Shown one piece after another: positions 16,465 to 24,854 of a DNA stretch of 64,000 bases. The translations under genes and the position numbers were made by a program. Position 1 is the first letter of the stretch, and the number at the start of each line of letters is the position of its first letter. The notes beneath the pieces were generated by a model. It searched no databases. It was not told the origin of the DNA and saw only the letters and a list, made by a program, of their open reading frames with translations. This stretch comes from Nitrospira sp. (lineage in GTDB: Bacteria; Nitrospirota; Nitrospiria; Nitrospirales; Nitrospiraceae), in assembly GCA_029194665.1 (NCBI GenBank), contig JARFXO010000001.1:744001-808000 (forward strand), in the 5' to 3' direction.

Positions 16465-16758
16465 CTACGCTGCCAATTTGACCGAAACTGTTACGCCGGC
16501 TTTGGCACAGAGGCCCACCAGGTAGTCGAGGGAAAGCTTGTCCACCTTGTTACACGCGATCTCGGAGATGCGCGGTTGAACCACACTAAGGCGTTTGGCC
16601 GCCTGTGCCTGGGTCAATCCTTCGCGGGTCATCCACTTGCGTAATGCCTCCGCAAGCTCGCAACGCAGCAGCATAACGGCCGCCTCGTGTGGAGGAAATC
16701 CCAAATCAAGAAACACATTACCGCTGCCTCGTGTGATGCGTACGCGTGCTTTTTTCAT
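16465..16758 (-). CDS. HigA-type XRE antitoxin
   Basis: 97 residues. The helix-turn-helix is LTQAQAAKRLSVVQPRISEI at about residues 49-68, with the trailing KVDKLSLDYLVGLCAKAG typical of the short HigA-like (COG5606/XRE) antitoxins. The N-terminus carries the linker GSGNVFLDLGFPPHEAAVM, which is characteristic of this group. It follows the toxin gene with a 4-bp ATGA overlap. The protein should neutralise the toxin and repress the operon. Confidence 0.85.
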   Translation of the reverse strand: MKKARVRITRGSGNVFLDLGFPPHEAAVMLLRCELAEALRKWMTREGLTQAQAAKRLSVVQPRISEIACNKVDKLSLDYLVGLCAKAGVTVSVKLAA

Positions 16759-17078
16759 AACTCCTCCGCGATGAACTTGTAGCGCCTCGCTGCCAGATCT
16801 ATGTCCGCCTTCGCGGTCTCTCGTGTCTTCTTCCGGAAAGCATGTAGTACGTAGACGGCGTCATCGAATTTGGCCACGTAGATCACGCGGAATGAACCGG
16901 CTTCGTCCCGCACACGGATTTCGTAAGCCCCGGCTCCGACGCCCGGCATCGGCTTGAAGTCCGACGGCGTTCGCCCGGCTTGCACCATGAAGAGCTCGTG
17001 TCCCGCCCGCCGTCGTGCTGCCTCCGGGAAGTGTGCCAAATCTTTGCGAGCCGTGCCGACGAAGTACGCGGCCTTCAT
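16755..17078 (-). CDS. RelE/HigB-like (Gp49 type) toxin
   Basis: 107 residues. GTARKDLAHFPEAARRRAGH, GAGAYEIRVRDEAGSFRVIY and VYVLHAFRKKTRETAKADID match the phage-derived Gp49-like branch of RelE/ParE-superfamily toxins. These are usually ribosome-dependent mRNA interferases or gyrase-directed; the choice cannot be made from sequence here. The toxin precedes the antitoxin, as is usual for HigBA. A decayed copy of its antitoxin lies 1.4 kb away at 15116. Confidence 0.85.
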   Translation of the reverse strand: MKAAYFVGTARKDLAHFPEAARRRAGHELFMVQAGRTPSDFKPMPGVGAGAYEIRVRDEAGSFRVIYVAKFDDAVYVLHAFRKKTRETAKADIDLAARRYKFIAEEL

Positions 17079-17245
17079 GCGGGGTGATTATACGAATAGT
17101 CGTATGGTGATGCAAGAGAAGTTGTTGACCTATCGCGTGTAGGTCGCTGGTGTGGGAAAGCGACGAGGCTGTCTTTGCCGGATTCTGTCAGATACATCTT
17201 GAGACAAAATAGGGACTTGCGTCCCGCGACTCGGCTTCCCCCTCC

Positions 17246-17307
17246 CTATGATCGCGGCTTTTCATATCCCTCCAGGATCAATGTCTCCGCCACGTTCTGT
17301 TCGTTCC
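17246..17307 (-). pseudogene. Thermonuclease extreme 3' remnant
   Basis: The minus strand reads NEQNVAETLILEGYEKPRS then TAG at 17246-17248, identical in pattern to the end of the intact thermonuclease. It is joined directly to a transposase fragment at about 17306. Confidence 0.75.
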
Positions 17308-17477
17308 ATCAGATAGTAGGCGTGACAGCGCCAGCCGAAGCGATCGATGACGTGGGCCAGCCTGTCTAGGAAGAGCGTGCCGTCTCGATCGTCGAGCACG
17401 ATGGCCTGCCGGGCGTTACCGCGACTCGTGACATGGTAGACGGCACCGGGATATTCAAGGCGGAGGGGTCGTGCCAT
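17306..17477 (-). pseudogene. REP-associated tyrosine transposase fragment
   Basis: From ATG 17477 it reads MARPLRLEYPGAVYHVTSRG then RQAIVLDDRDGTLFLDRLA and WRCHAYYLM, the characteristic N-terminus of Y1-type REP transposases (TnpA-REP), and then breaks at the thermonuclease remnant. In intact relatives the CHAY.LM segment is followed by the HUH metal-binding site (DNHYHLL); that part is lost. The remaining ~57 residues cannot be active. Confidence 0.85.
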
Positions 17478-17933
17478 AGCAGGGAACCATACCAGAGTCA
17501 GTGTTCTGCTGTAAGACCTGACCCTCAATCCTAGGCGTTTTTGATCGCGCAAGGTGTGATCGCAACACGCGACTATAATCTTCACTCTCCTGGTCGTTCG
17601 AGAGAAACCTTGGATCAGAACTGATGCGGCTCGCATCGAAGTCGATACAGTGCTAATGGAGAGGGGGTTACCACTGCGGGTTGGGGCATCGTGTGCGGGA
17701 GTGCGTGCTGCAGATCTGAGGCAAGCGTAGACTCCAGAAACAATTCCCGGTGCCGTTTCTTCCCCTCAAGCATGAGGCGGAGGGTCTCATGCACACAACA
17801 AGATGTGACGGACTTGTGGTCCGCAGAGACGCCCAAGGATCCGAATCGCCGACGGTCGGGCCGGCCCCTTGACAGTGACAGCCGTTTTTCATAGGTGGCA
17901 CCAGCCTTGACCTTGCGTTCTGCTTCACTAGAG
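17478..17933. other. Intergenic repeat fragments
   Basis: No gene is seen. It holds boxes shared with other repeats here: CAAGGTGTGATCGCA and CACGCGAC near 17544-17570, and CAACAAGATGTGACGG near 17790. These resemble sequences around REP-transposase genes. It separates the transposase remnant from the P-loop NTPase gene. Confidence 0.4.
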
Positions 17934-19706
17934 CTATGTGATGGGCCTCGTTTGACGGAATTCTTCGTTCAAATGTAGATCGGCCCATCCCATGGGAAGC
18001 ACTAGCTCAGGATTTTGCGAAGTGTTGAGAAGTAGGCATTCTTCAAACACTGGATGCAGAGCGTATTGAAGCGAGGGGTATAAGTCTCTCCCTAATTTAT
18101 CACTAAGCAACCTGCCCTCATTGAAAGAAAAGGCATGGCGGTAGGCAGATAACTTGTCAGCTGTTGTATAATCTAGAATAATTCCAAGAGCGCCAATGTT
18201 GTAGAGTTGTTCGACCTTCCACTCCAAGTTGGCTGGAGCAATTTCCTGCGTTGACATATCAAATCGGAGTGGGTCAAGCCGTTTTTTTAGGCCATTCCAG
18301 GACAAAACCTGTGGCGCATGGCGGAAGGCCGAAATAACCTGCCGCAAATTTCGAAAAGAGTCTTCAAACTCTTTGATGAATTCATCTTCAACGATGAACC
18401 GCGTGGATCCTGCAATTACTTGTCTCACAAATTCAGTAGGCATCTGACGCTTTGCACGCTCGTAAGGTCGAAAAGCTGTGAGTAGAGCAGCAAAATAGAA
18501 AAGGACATCCCTTGGTCGCCAAAATGTATGACGAAGCACGTACGAGAATAGAGGAAGCCTGTACTTACGAGAGCCAAAATGGAAATCAAGTTGGTCAGGA
18601 AATTGAGGGAACCCTCGGCGCATGACATCGCTAAACCTGTCTTCGAGAAGACGACCGCGAGGGTCTGGTACTTTAGCTAGCAGAGCCAATCTCTTGCGGA
18701 TCAGCGCGGACAGTTCCATTCCTGACCATTCTACAGCGGCAAAACGGTGTCGATATTGATATCGGTCGCGATCTTCCACACGGAGTGCAATGAAACGGTC
18801 GTAAGGTATGGCAATGCAGAAGTCCGAGACGTCATAGATTTTCCCGCCAGATAGCCTAGCAGGTCCCTTGTTCAACACCGTCTGCAATAGTGCCAGTAAA
18901 ATTTCAAGTTCAAAGTCATTTTGATCTCGCGAAGTGTGTCCGTGGCTTGTGAAGTAGCCGGTCATGGTGTCGAATCCATCAACTGTTATTAATATTCTTC
19001 CATTTGAAGCGGTGATTTGATTGAGAGCTGTGGCGATAATAGCCGCGCACTTTGGGCCGAGGACAAAGTCACGAAATTTGCTCGGCGTAAAGCTAGCAAC
19101 TTTAGCTGGTAGGGCCAAAGGCGAAAGTGCAGCATGGGTACGCGGTCCAACAAAATCGAGGAGTTTGCGCAATGAATAGGCGAACAGGGATTTCGTTATA
19201 ACCGCAGTCCTTTCTGTTTCGTCAATGATTGAATCGACTGGGGTGTCGACAAGTTGCAGCAGTAGACGTCGAAGGTGGGATCGTTCTGGGAGTGATTCAC
19301 GTAACTCCCATGCACAAATCAGATGCAGAAAGGCATCCCACACGAGTTGGTAACTGTAAAGAGGGGAAAATGTCTTTGCTAGTTCTTCGAACTGTTCCAT
19401 CCTGCTCGAGAGTTCATTGAAGCAAAGTGTCAGGGGAAGTTGTTCGAAATCGATCCGAACGACAGCCATTGGAGGTCGGTTAGAGAGGAGAGGAAGAACG
19501 TGTGTGATCGTGGATTTTCCTGAACCTTTCCTTCCGACAAGAAAGCTAACTTCACGATCACGAACTTTAAGAAAGGTGGATGTCTTCACAATACAGTCGT
19601 GCAGGTACCTTTGATTTTCGTTTTTGTCCCATGCAGACTTAGTATCTCGGAAGAGAAATGATTCGAAGAGTTTACGTTCGTGCTCGCGGAAGCTAGGGCG
19701 TGTCAT
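17934..19706 (-). CDS. P-loop NTPase, C-terminal part of a split TIR-NTPase gene
   Basis: 590 residues from ATG 19706, which lies in the terminal repeat of the IS. Walker A is VSFLVGRKGSGKSTITHVL at about residue 55; a Walker B-like ILITVDGFDTMTG lies near residue 240. The rest is helical with a WRPRDVLFYFAALL segment. The family resembles the Sll1717-type P-loop ATPases, often linked to TIR or other effector domains in defence. Codon phase across the IS joins exactly to the TIR gene upstream: GCT from the TIR side and AGC TTC CGC on this side. Removing the IS and one CTAG gives a single ~766-residue protein. Base composition is low in GC relative to neighbours. Confidence 0.8.
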   Translation of the reverse strand: MTRPSFREHERKLFESFLFRDTKSAWDKNENQRYLHDCIVKTSTFLKVRDREVSFLVGRKGSGKSTITHVLPLLSNRPPMAVVRIDFEQLPLTLCFNELSSRMEQFEELAKTFSPLYSYQLVWDAFLHLICAWELRESLPERSHLRRLLLQLVDTPVDSIIDETERTAVITKSLFAYSLRKLLDFVGPRTHAALSPLALPAKVASFTPSKFRDFVLGPKCAAIIATALNQITASNGRILITVDGFDTMTGYFTSHGHTSRDQNDFELEILLALLQTVLNKGPARLSGGKIYDVSDFCIAIPYDRFIALRVEDRDRYQYRHRFAAVEWSGMELSALIRKRLALLAKVPDPRGRLLEDRFSDVMRRGFPQFPDQLDFHFGSRKYRLPLFSYVLRHTFWRPRDVLFYFAALLTAFRPYERAKRQMPTEFVRQVIAGSTRFIVEDEFIKEFEDSFRNLRQVISAFRHAPQVLSWNGLKKRLDPLRFDMSTQEIAPANLEWKVEQLYNIGALGIILDYTTADKLSAYRHAFSFNEGRLLSDKLGRDLYPSLQYALHPVFEECLLLNTSQNPELVLPMGWADLHLNEEFRQTRPIT

Positions 19707-20550
19707 CAATTAATTTTCTCGATTCACAGAGCCATCGTGTTGTGATTTACTCCGTCCCAGACCAAAGGAGGGGTCTGCGGATGGTGAGACGGTATGGATT
19801 GCGTGATGACCAATGGGAGAAGATCGAGCATCTGCTGCCTGGTCGTGAAGAGACGGTGGGCGTGACGGCGAAGGACAACCGGCTGTTTGTGGAAGCGGTG
19901 TTGTACCGGTATCGCGCGGGGATCCCGTGGCGGGATCTGCCGGAGCGGTTCGGAGATTTCCGAGTGATCCACACACGCCATACGCGCTGGAGTCGACGCG
20001 GCGTCTGGAAGCGGGTGTTTGAACGTCTTGCTGACGATCCTGACAACGAATACGCGATGATCGATTCCACCATCGTTCGTGCCCACCAGCACAGCGCTGG
20101 TGCAAAAGGGGGCACCACGCGCAGGAAGCCATCGGACGCAGCAAGGGTGGCCTGACCACCAAAATCCACGCCACCTGTGATGCGTTGGGTAACCCAACGG
20201 GGTTTCATCTCACCCCAGGGCAGGCGCATGACCTGGAGGGCGCCGATGTCTTGCTACCCGGCATTGACGCGGATACCATCATTGCCGATAAGGCCTTTGA
20301 TGCCGATGAACGGGTGATCCAGCCGCTGCAACGAGCGGGCAAGGTCGTGGTCATTCCCCCCAAAGCCAACAGAACCACCCCCCGCGAATACGATCAAGAC
20401 CTCTACCGAGCCCGGCATCTGATTGAGAACTTCTTCGCCAGACTCAAGCAATTCCGCGCCATCGCCACCCGCTACGACAAACGCGCCGCCAATTTCCTCG
20501 GTGCCATCTATCTCGCTGCTTCAATGACATGGCTTAATTGATGACACGCC
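19697..20550 (+). mobile_element. IS5-family insertion sequence, copy 1
   Basis: It is 854 bp, with terminal inverted repeats beginning GGCGTGTCATCAATTAA and ending with its complement. CTAG flanks both ends (19693-19696 and 20551-20554), fitting a YTAR-type target duplication of the IS5 group, or TA if the end bases are counted as element. It encodes a two-frame DDE transposase. It lies inside the ancestral TIR-NTPase gene, opposite to its direction. Confidence 0.9.
19781..20541 (+). CDS. IS5-family transposase, two frames (programmed frameshift likely)
   Basis: The first frame starts at ATG 19781 with AGGAGGGG upstream (MVRRYGLRDDQWEKIEHLLP) and ends at 20155; the second continues to 20541. 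The shift of -1 can occur at GCAAAAGGGGG near 20102. The first frame has the first catalytic Asp (AMIDSTIVRAH); the second has the second Asp (IIADKAFDADE) and the Glu region (RHLIENFFARLKQFRAI). The order and spacing match DDE transposases of IS5. The identical copy at 21105 keeps the same frames, so the break is normal for the element. Confidence 0.9.
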
Positions 20551-21092
20551 CTAGCCCGTTTAGTCTCGACGATAGCAGCGGTTCGTGAGATTAGCCCAGT
20601 GCAGAAATCTCTCAAACGGTTTCGCATGTTGTTTCGTAATGCGTACTTGTGGCCATTTCCTCGGACGTAAAGCCATCCCAGGTCTCCAGCGATGAGTGGC
20701 TTCAGCTCAGAAGGACAGGAATTCTCATGAGTGCCGGAGAAAATAATTGGAAAACTCAAGAAGTTCCGCCCGTAGGCCTTCTTCTCTTCTGCTTCCTGCA
20801 ATCGATCATAGATCCGCCTATACTCATCATAAACCCCACATTTGGTGTGTTCGACTATACGCGCCCGATAATTCGGTGTTAGAAGGACGACGATTGCGTC
20901 TGCGTCGTCCACTTTCTGCTTTATGAATGAGTTGAGGTTTGCCCCGATTCCTGCGTCTAAGTGCGTTCGATCGACAATTACATCGAAGAGGTTTCCCCCA
21001 GCGTACTGTAAGGCATCAACAAATGCAGGAAGACGACCTTGATCTGGTGGATTATCAGCGTGGCAGTACGATACAAACACTTGTAGTTTCAT
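20508..21092 (-). CDS. TIR/SEFIR-domain protein, N-terminal part of split gene
   Basis: 194 residues, of which 180 are native; the last 14 are read from the IS end. LQVFVSYCHADNPP is strand A with the box-1-like start, VIVDRTHLDAGIGANLNSFI is the region holding the conserved Asp, DADAIVVLLTPNYRAR is strand D, and GVYDEYRRIYDR supplies the Glu expected for NADase-type TIR or SEFIR proteins. Such domains act as signal-producing or NAD-cleaving effectors in immunity. Just upstream of the start, a second IS (21105-21958) replaces the ribosome site and promoter, so expression is doubtful. Confidence 0.8.
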   Translation of the reverse strand: MKLQVFVSYCHADNPPDQGRLPAFVDALQYAGGNLFDVIVDRTHLDAGIGANLNSFIKQKVDDADAIVVLLTPNYRARIVEHTKCGVYDEYRRIYDRLQEAEEKKAYGRNFLSFPIIFSGTHENSCPSELKPLIAGDLGWLYVRGNGHKYALRNNMRNRLRDFCTGLISRTAAIVETKRARACHQLSHVIEAAR

Positions 21093-21104
21093 CTAGAACT
21101 CTAG

Positions 21105-21958
21105 GGCGTGTCATCAATTAAGCCATGTCATTGAAGCAGCGAGATAGATGGCACCGAGGAAATTGGCGGCGCGTTTGTCGTAGCGGGTGGCGATGGCGCG
21201 GAATTGCTTGAGTCTGGCGAAGAAGTTCTCAATCAGATGCCGGGCTCGGTAGAGGTCTTGATCGTATTCGCGGGGGGTGGTTCTGTTGGCTTTGGGGGGA
21301 ATGACCACGACCTTGCCCGCTCGTTGCAGCGGCTGGATCACCCGTTCATCGGCATCAAAGGCCTTATCGGCAATGATGGTATCCGCGTCAATGCCGGGTA
21401 GCAAGACATCGGCGCCCTCCAGGTCATGCGCCTGCCCTGGGGTGAGATGAAACCCCGTTGGGTTACCCAACGCATCACAGGTGGCGTGGATTTTGGTGGT
21501 CAGGCCACCCTTGCTGCGTCCGATGGCTTCCTGCGCGTGGTGCCCCCTTTTGCACCAGCGCTGTGCTGGTGGGCACGAACGATGGTGGAATCGATCATCG
21601 CGTATTCGTTGTCAGGATCGTCAGCAAGACGTTCAAACACCCGCTTCCAGACGCCGCGTCGACTCCAGCGCGTATGGCGTGTGTGGATCACTCGGAAATC
21701 TCCGAACCGCTCCGGCAGATCCCGCCACGGGATCCCCGCGCGATACCGGTACAACACCGCTTCCACAAACAGCCGGTTGTCCTTCGCCGTCACGCCCACC
21801 GTCTCTTCACGACCAGGCAGCAGATGCTCGATCTTCTCCCATTGGTCATCACGCAATCCATACCGTCTCACCATCCGCAGACCCCTCCTTTGGTCTGGGA
21901 CGGAGTAAATCACAACACGATGGCTCTGTGAATCGAGAAAATTAATTGATGACACGCC
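21105..21958 (-). mobile_element. IS5-family insertion sequence, copy 2 (inverted)
   Basis: It is 854 bp with the same terminal repeats and the same proteins as copy 1, but in opposite orientation. CTAG lies at 21101-21104 and 21959-21962, so it has its own target duplication. It sits 13 bp upstream of the TIR start codon. Confidence 0.9.
21114..21874 (-). CDS. IS5-family transposase, copy 2
   Basis: Start ATG 21874; the two frames are the same proteins as copy 1, with the same AAAAGGGGG shift site and the same DDE residues. Translations of both copies are identical, which points to a recent duplication or transposition. Confidence 0.9.
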
Positions 21959-21962
21959 CTAG

Positions 21963-22266
21963 TTATTCCCATTTTTACTACTGTGAGCCGATAGGCCTTT
22001 ACCTAAAAGTGTTTGAGTGAGCTTGCGAAAAGACATAAGTGCGCATGGAACAAAGTTTGGGACGCTATAATCTTCGCATCCGAAATCTCTGTCAAGAGCT
22101 AACTATAGTAAAAGTACGGTCATACGTTTAGGACTAATACGTTTTAAGCATTACCCTAGGGCTGGATACGTTTGGTTCCATCCCTCGTTGGCCTTGCGAT
22201 TAGAATTCACGGGACTTACGACGGATCGCCAACACCTCACGTTTCAACGATGAGGGTTCGGAGCCT
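21963..22266. other. Intergenic, no gene recognised
   Basis: It is AT-rich for the first 180 bp, which was probably the original upstream region of the TIR gene. From about 22200 it shows the thermonuclease 3'-flank repeat (GATGAGGGTTCGGAGCCTC region, similar to those near 7780 and 14510). Confidence 0.4.
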
Positions 22267-22863
22267 CTATGACCTCGGCTTCTCGTATCCCTCTTGGATC
22301 AACGTCTCCGCGACATTCTGTTCGTTCACAAACACATCGGCCAGGAGGCGATTGTAGACATCGCGGCCATGCGGCACGATGCGAATCGGGCCGTTGCGCA
22401 GGAGTTCTTCTAGGCGTTGTTTGGCTGCTGGCCCCGCGAGTTCGCTCATTTCTGGCGTGTCGATACCGCGAAGTCTGATCCGCTCGCCTCCAACACGAAT
22501 CGTATCGCCATCGACGGCACGTACTTGCAGATTGCTCAACACCTTCATCTCGTGTCTCGACCGGGCCCGAAGAGTGGAAAGCCGGGACTGTTTGTGCGGA
22601 GGATCGAGCTTGTACCGTCCTTTGGGATAGCGTTGGGGTCGGCTGTCCGGGGGACGTTTGTGGCGTGGTTGCTTGTATGTGGGAAGGCGATCAGGATCCT
22701 GGTCATTGGGCGAGGGATACCAGCAGAGATCACATTGCTGGTTGAGAGTGGATCCGAGGGTGGATTTCTGGAGGGATTCTGCCGAGGCGTCGGGCGGTGA
22801 TAGGACAAACCACGCCCAGCCGATGAGCAACCATGCCGTAACGATTCTTGAACTCCAGCTCAT
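22267..22863 (-). CDS. Secreted thermonuclease (SNase-like), intact copy
   Basis: 198 residues from ATG 22863. The signal peptide MSWSSRIVTAWLLIGWAWFV with an ASA cleavage site is followed by a basic, Pro-rich linker and a staphylococcal-nuclease domain at about residues 110-198. The motifs are VRAVDGDTIRVGGERIRLRG (catalytic Asp), IDTPE (Asp/Glu) and GRDVYNRLLADVFVNEQNVA (catalytic Arg). SNase enzymes are Ca-dependent and cut DNA and RNA; an extracellular or periplasmic role in DNA use or defence is inferred. At least five broken partial copies lie upstream in this window. Confidence 0.9.
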   Translation of the reverse strand: MSWSSRIVTAWLLIGWAWFVLSPPDASAESLQKSTLGSTLNQQCDLCWYPSPNDQDPDRLPTYKQPRHKRPPDSRPQRYPKGRYKLDPPHKQSRLSTLRARSRHEMKVLSNLQVRAVDGDTIRVGGERIRLRGIDTPEMSELAGPAAKQRLEELLRNGPIRIVPHGRDVYNRLLADVFVNEQNVAETLIQEGYEKPRS

Positions 22864-22983
22864 GACATTTCGCAGACGCAGGTGTCGTGCCAGGTTCCGA
22901 TCGATTGACAACGTGCAAAACGGCATGCTGCAATGCGACGGTGCATCGAATCGGACTTCTGTTGATTCACGGAGGGTTATGTC

Positions 22984-23214
22984 ATGGATATGATGGGAAA
23001 GGTGGGGCTGGTCGAAATTCCTGTGTTGATCGCCCCTGATCAGAAAGCTTGGATGGATCGCATGATTAAGGAAGGGAAAATCGCCATCCCGCCCGGCGGA
23101 ACATTGGAAAAAGGGTCGCTCTATTCCATGTTTATCCGCATGTTGCTGCACAACGCGATGGAAGAACAGAAGCGGCAGGAGGCGCTAGAGGAAGAAGACG
23201 AGGACGACGAATAA
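22984..23214 (+). CDS. Small acidic-tail hypothetical protein
   Basis: 76 residues from ATG 22984 with GGAGGG about 6 bases upstream. The core KVGLVEIPVLIAPDQKAWMD and LYSMFIRMLLHNAMEEQKRQ suggest a short alpha/beta unit; the end is strongly acidic (EEEDEDDE). It is divergent from the thermonuclease gene by about 120 bp, so the promoters probably face each other. No family is recognised. Confidence 0.6.
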   Translation: MDMMGKVGLVEIPVLIAPDQKAWMDRMIKEGKIAIPPGGTLEKGSLYSMFIRMLLHNAMEEQKRQEALEEEDEDDE

Positions 23215-23267
23215 GGAATCATCGAGTGTCAGTCGTCAAAGCAGGCGAGGTTTCTGGGGGAACAACT

Positions 23268-23309
23268 CTGTATCTAAACTGATATCAATCTGTATCTTGG
23301 AAGATACAG
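23268..23309. repeat. ~41-bp CTGTATC dyad element, copy 5
   Basis: It begins CTGTATCTAAACTG and ends AAGATACAG, with an extra internal CTGTATC. It lies 25 bp past the end of hemL on the other strand, in the gap between two convergent genes. Confidence 0.6.
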
Positions 23310-23334
23310 CTACCTGCGTCCCCAAAGGATGTTT

Positions 23335-24618
23335 CTAGAGTTTTCTGAAGGCGGCGTGCGCGGCGCGGATGGTCTTCTCGATGTCCTGTGCGCTGTGGGC
23401 AGTGGAGAGGAAGGCAGCCTCGAACTGAGAAGGCGCCAGATAGACGCCCTGCTCCAACATCTGGTGAAAAAATTGGCCGTACCGCTTCGTGTCGGACTGT
23501 TTCGCCGTATTCCAATCCACAACAGGACCTGGGGTAAAGAAGGTCGTGAGCATCGACCCGACTCTGGTTTGTGTCGCGGGAATCCCAGTCTTTTTTGCAG
23601 CCTCGCCGATCCCCTTGGCTAGAGCTGCCGATCGTTCTTCGAGTTTCTGATAAACCCCCTTCACCCGCAACTGCTTGAGGGTTGCCAGTCCCGCTGAGAC
23701 TGCCAGCGGATTCCCGGAGAGAGTACCGGCCTGATAGACCGGGCCAACCGGTGCGATGAGATCCATGATCTCTTTCCGTCCGCCGTAGGCACCGACCGGT
23801 AACCCTCCACCGATGATCTTCCCGAGAACCGTGAGATCCGGGGCGACGCCATAGAGGGCCTGCGCCCCTCCATAACCGACACGAAACCCGGAGATGACCT
23901 CGTCGAAAATCAATAGGATGTTGTGATCGCTGGTCAGCTGTCGCAACGCCGCGAGGAAGTCGGGAGCTGGAGGGACGACTCCCATATTCCCTGCGATCGG
24001 CTCGACAATGATGCAGGCGAGCTGACCCCGATTGGCTTTGATCAGTTGCTGGACCGTACGAATATCGTTATAGGGAGCGGTGAGGGTATGTTTGGCGAAG
24101 TCGTCCGGGACACCCGGTGAATCAGGAATCCCTAAGGTAGCCAGGCCGGACCCAGCTTTGGCCAATAGATAGTCGCCGTGGCCATGGTAGCAGCCTTCGA
24201 ACTTCATGACGCCGGTCCGCTTAGTGAATCCGCGTGCCACGCGGATGGCGCTCATGACGGCTTCGGTGCCGGAGCTGACAAGCCGGATCTTTTCCATGGA
24301 AGGGAAGGCGTGCCGTATTTCCCGGGCTAGTGATACTTCCGATTCAGTCGGCGCTCCGTAACTCGTGCCTCGCCCGGCCGCGCTCTTGATCGCGGTGATC
24401 ACTGCGGAAGGGGCGTGGCCTAAAATCATCGGCCCCCACGACAGCACATAGTCGATATAGACGTTGCGGTCCACATCATAGAGCCGCGATCCTTTCGCCC
24501 GTGCGATAAAGCGCGGTTGTCCTCCGACCGAGCGGAAGGCGCGGACAGGGCTATTGACGCCGCCAGGAATAAGTTGCTGAGCCTCGGTGAAGAGCTTGGC
24601 AGAGCGAGCTGTTATCAT
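23335..24618 (-). CDS. hemL: Glutamate-1-semialdehyde 2,1-aminomutase
   Basis: 427 residues from ATG 24618 (the longer GTG start at 24639 adds seven residues). It is a PLP-dependent class III aminotransferase-fold enzyme that converts glutamate-1-semialdehyde to 5-aminolevulinate in the C5 tetrapyrrole pathway, in the cytosol. [19 protein letters not shown] is the family N-terminus; [19 protein letters not shown] binds PLP phosphate; [27 protein letters not shown] (PLP Asp region) and [17 protein letters not shown] (Schiff-base Lys) are all present, as is [16 protein letters not shown]. Length is normal. It is a single gene here; the other heme genes are not in the window. Confidence 0.97.
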   Translation of the reverse strand: MITARSAKLFTEAQQLIPGGVNSPVRAFRSVGGQPRFIARAKGSRLYDVDRNVYIDYVLSWGPMILGHAPSAVITAIKSAAGRGTSYGAPTESEVSLAREIRHAFPSMEKIRLVSSGTEAVMSAIRVARGFTKRTGVMKFEGCYHGHGDYLLAKAGSGLATLGIPDSPGVPDDFAKHTLTAPYNDIRTVQQLIKANRGQLACIIVEPIAGNMGVVPPAPDFLAALRQLTSDHNILLIFDEVISGFRVGYGGAQALYGVAPDLTVLGKIIGGGLPVGAYGGRKEIMDLIAPVGPVYQAGTLSGNPLAVSAGLATLKQLRVKGVYQKLEERSAALAKGIGEAAKKTGIPATQTRVGSMLTTFFTPGPVVDWNTAKQSDTKRYGQFFHQMLEQGVYLAPSQFEAAFLSTAHSAQDIEKTIRAAHAAFRKL

Positions 24619-24854
24619 AACGGGGGCGCACCCTATCACGTGGGCGAGAGCCGGTCAAGAAACTGATTGCTGTGCGATCTGTTTGGAGAGCGCGTGGGAG
24701 GTCAAAAAATGTCGTAACAGATTCAGTTCAATCGATTCAGATACGGTGACAGATCTGATGCATCGACTGGAAGTTGGAAATGCTCTTTGGTTTTCGCCTT
24801 GGTCATTGTTTTGGCCTGACAGTGCGATCTTATTACAGCTTGTCATTGAAGGCC

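Noticed and set aside
19697..21958. Composite transposon formed by the two IS copies
   Set aside because: Each IS has its own CTAG duplication, which fits two independent insertions better than one composite event.
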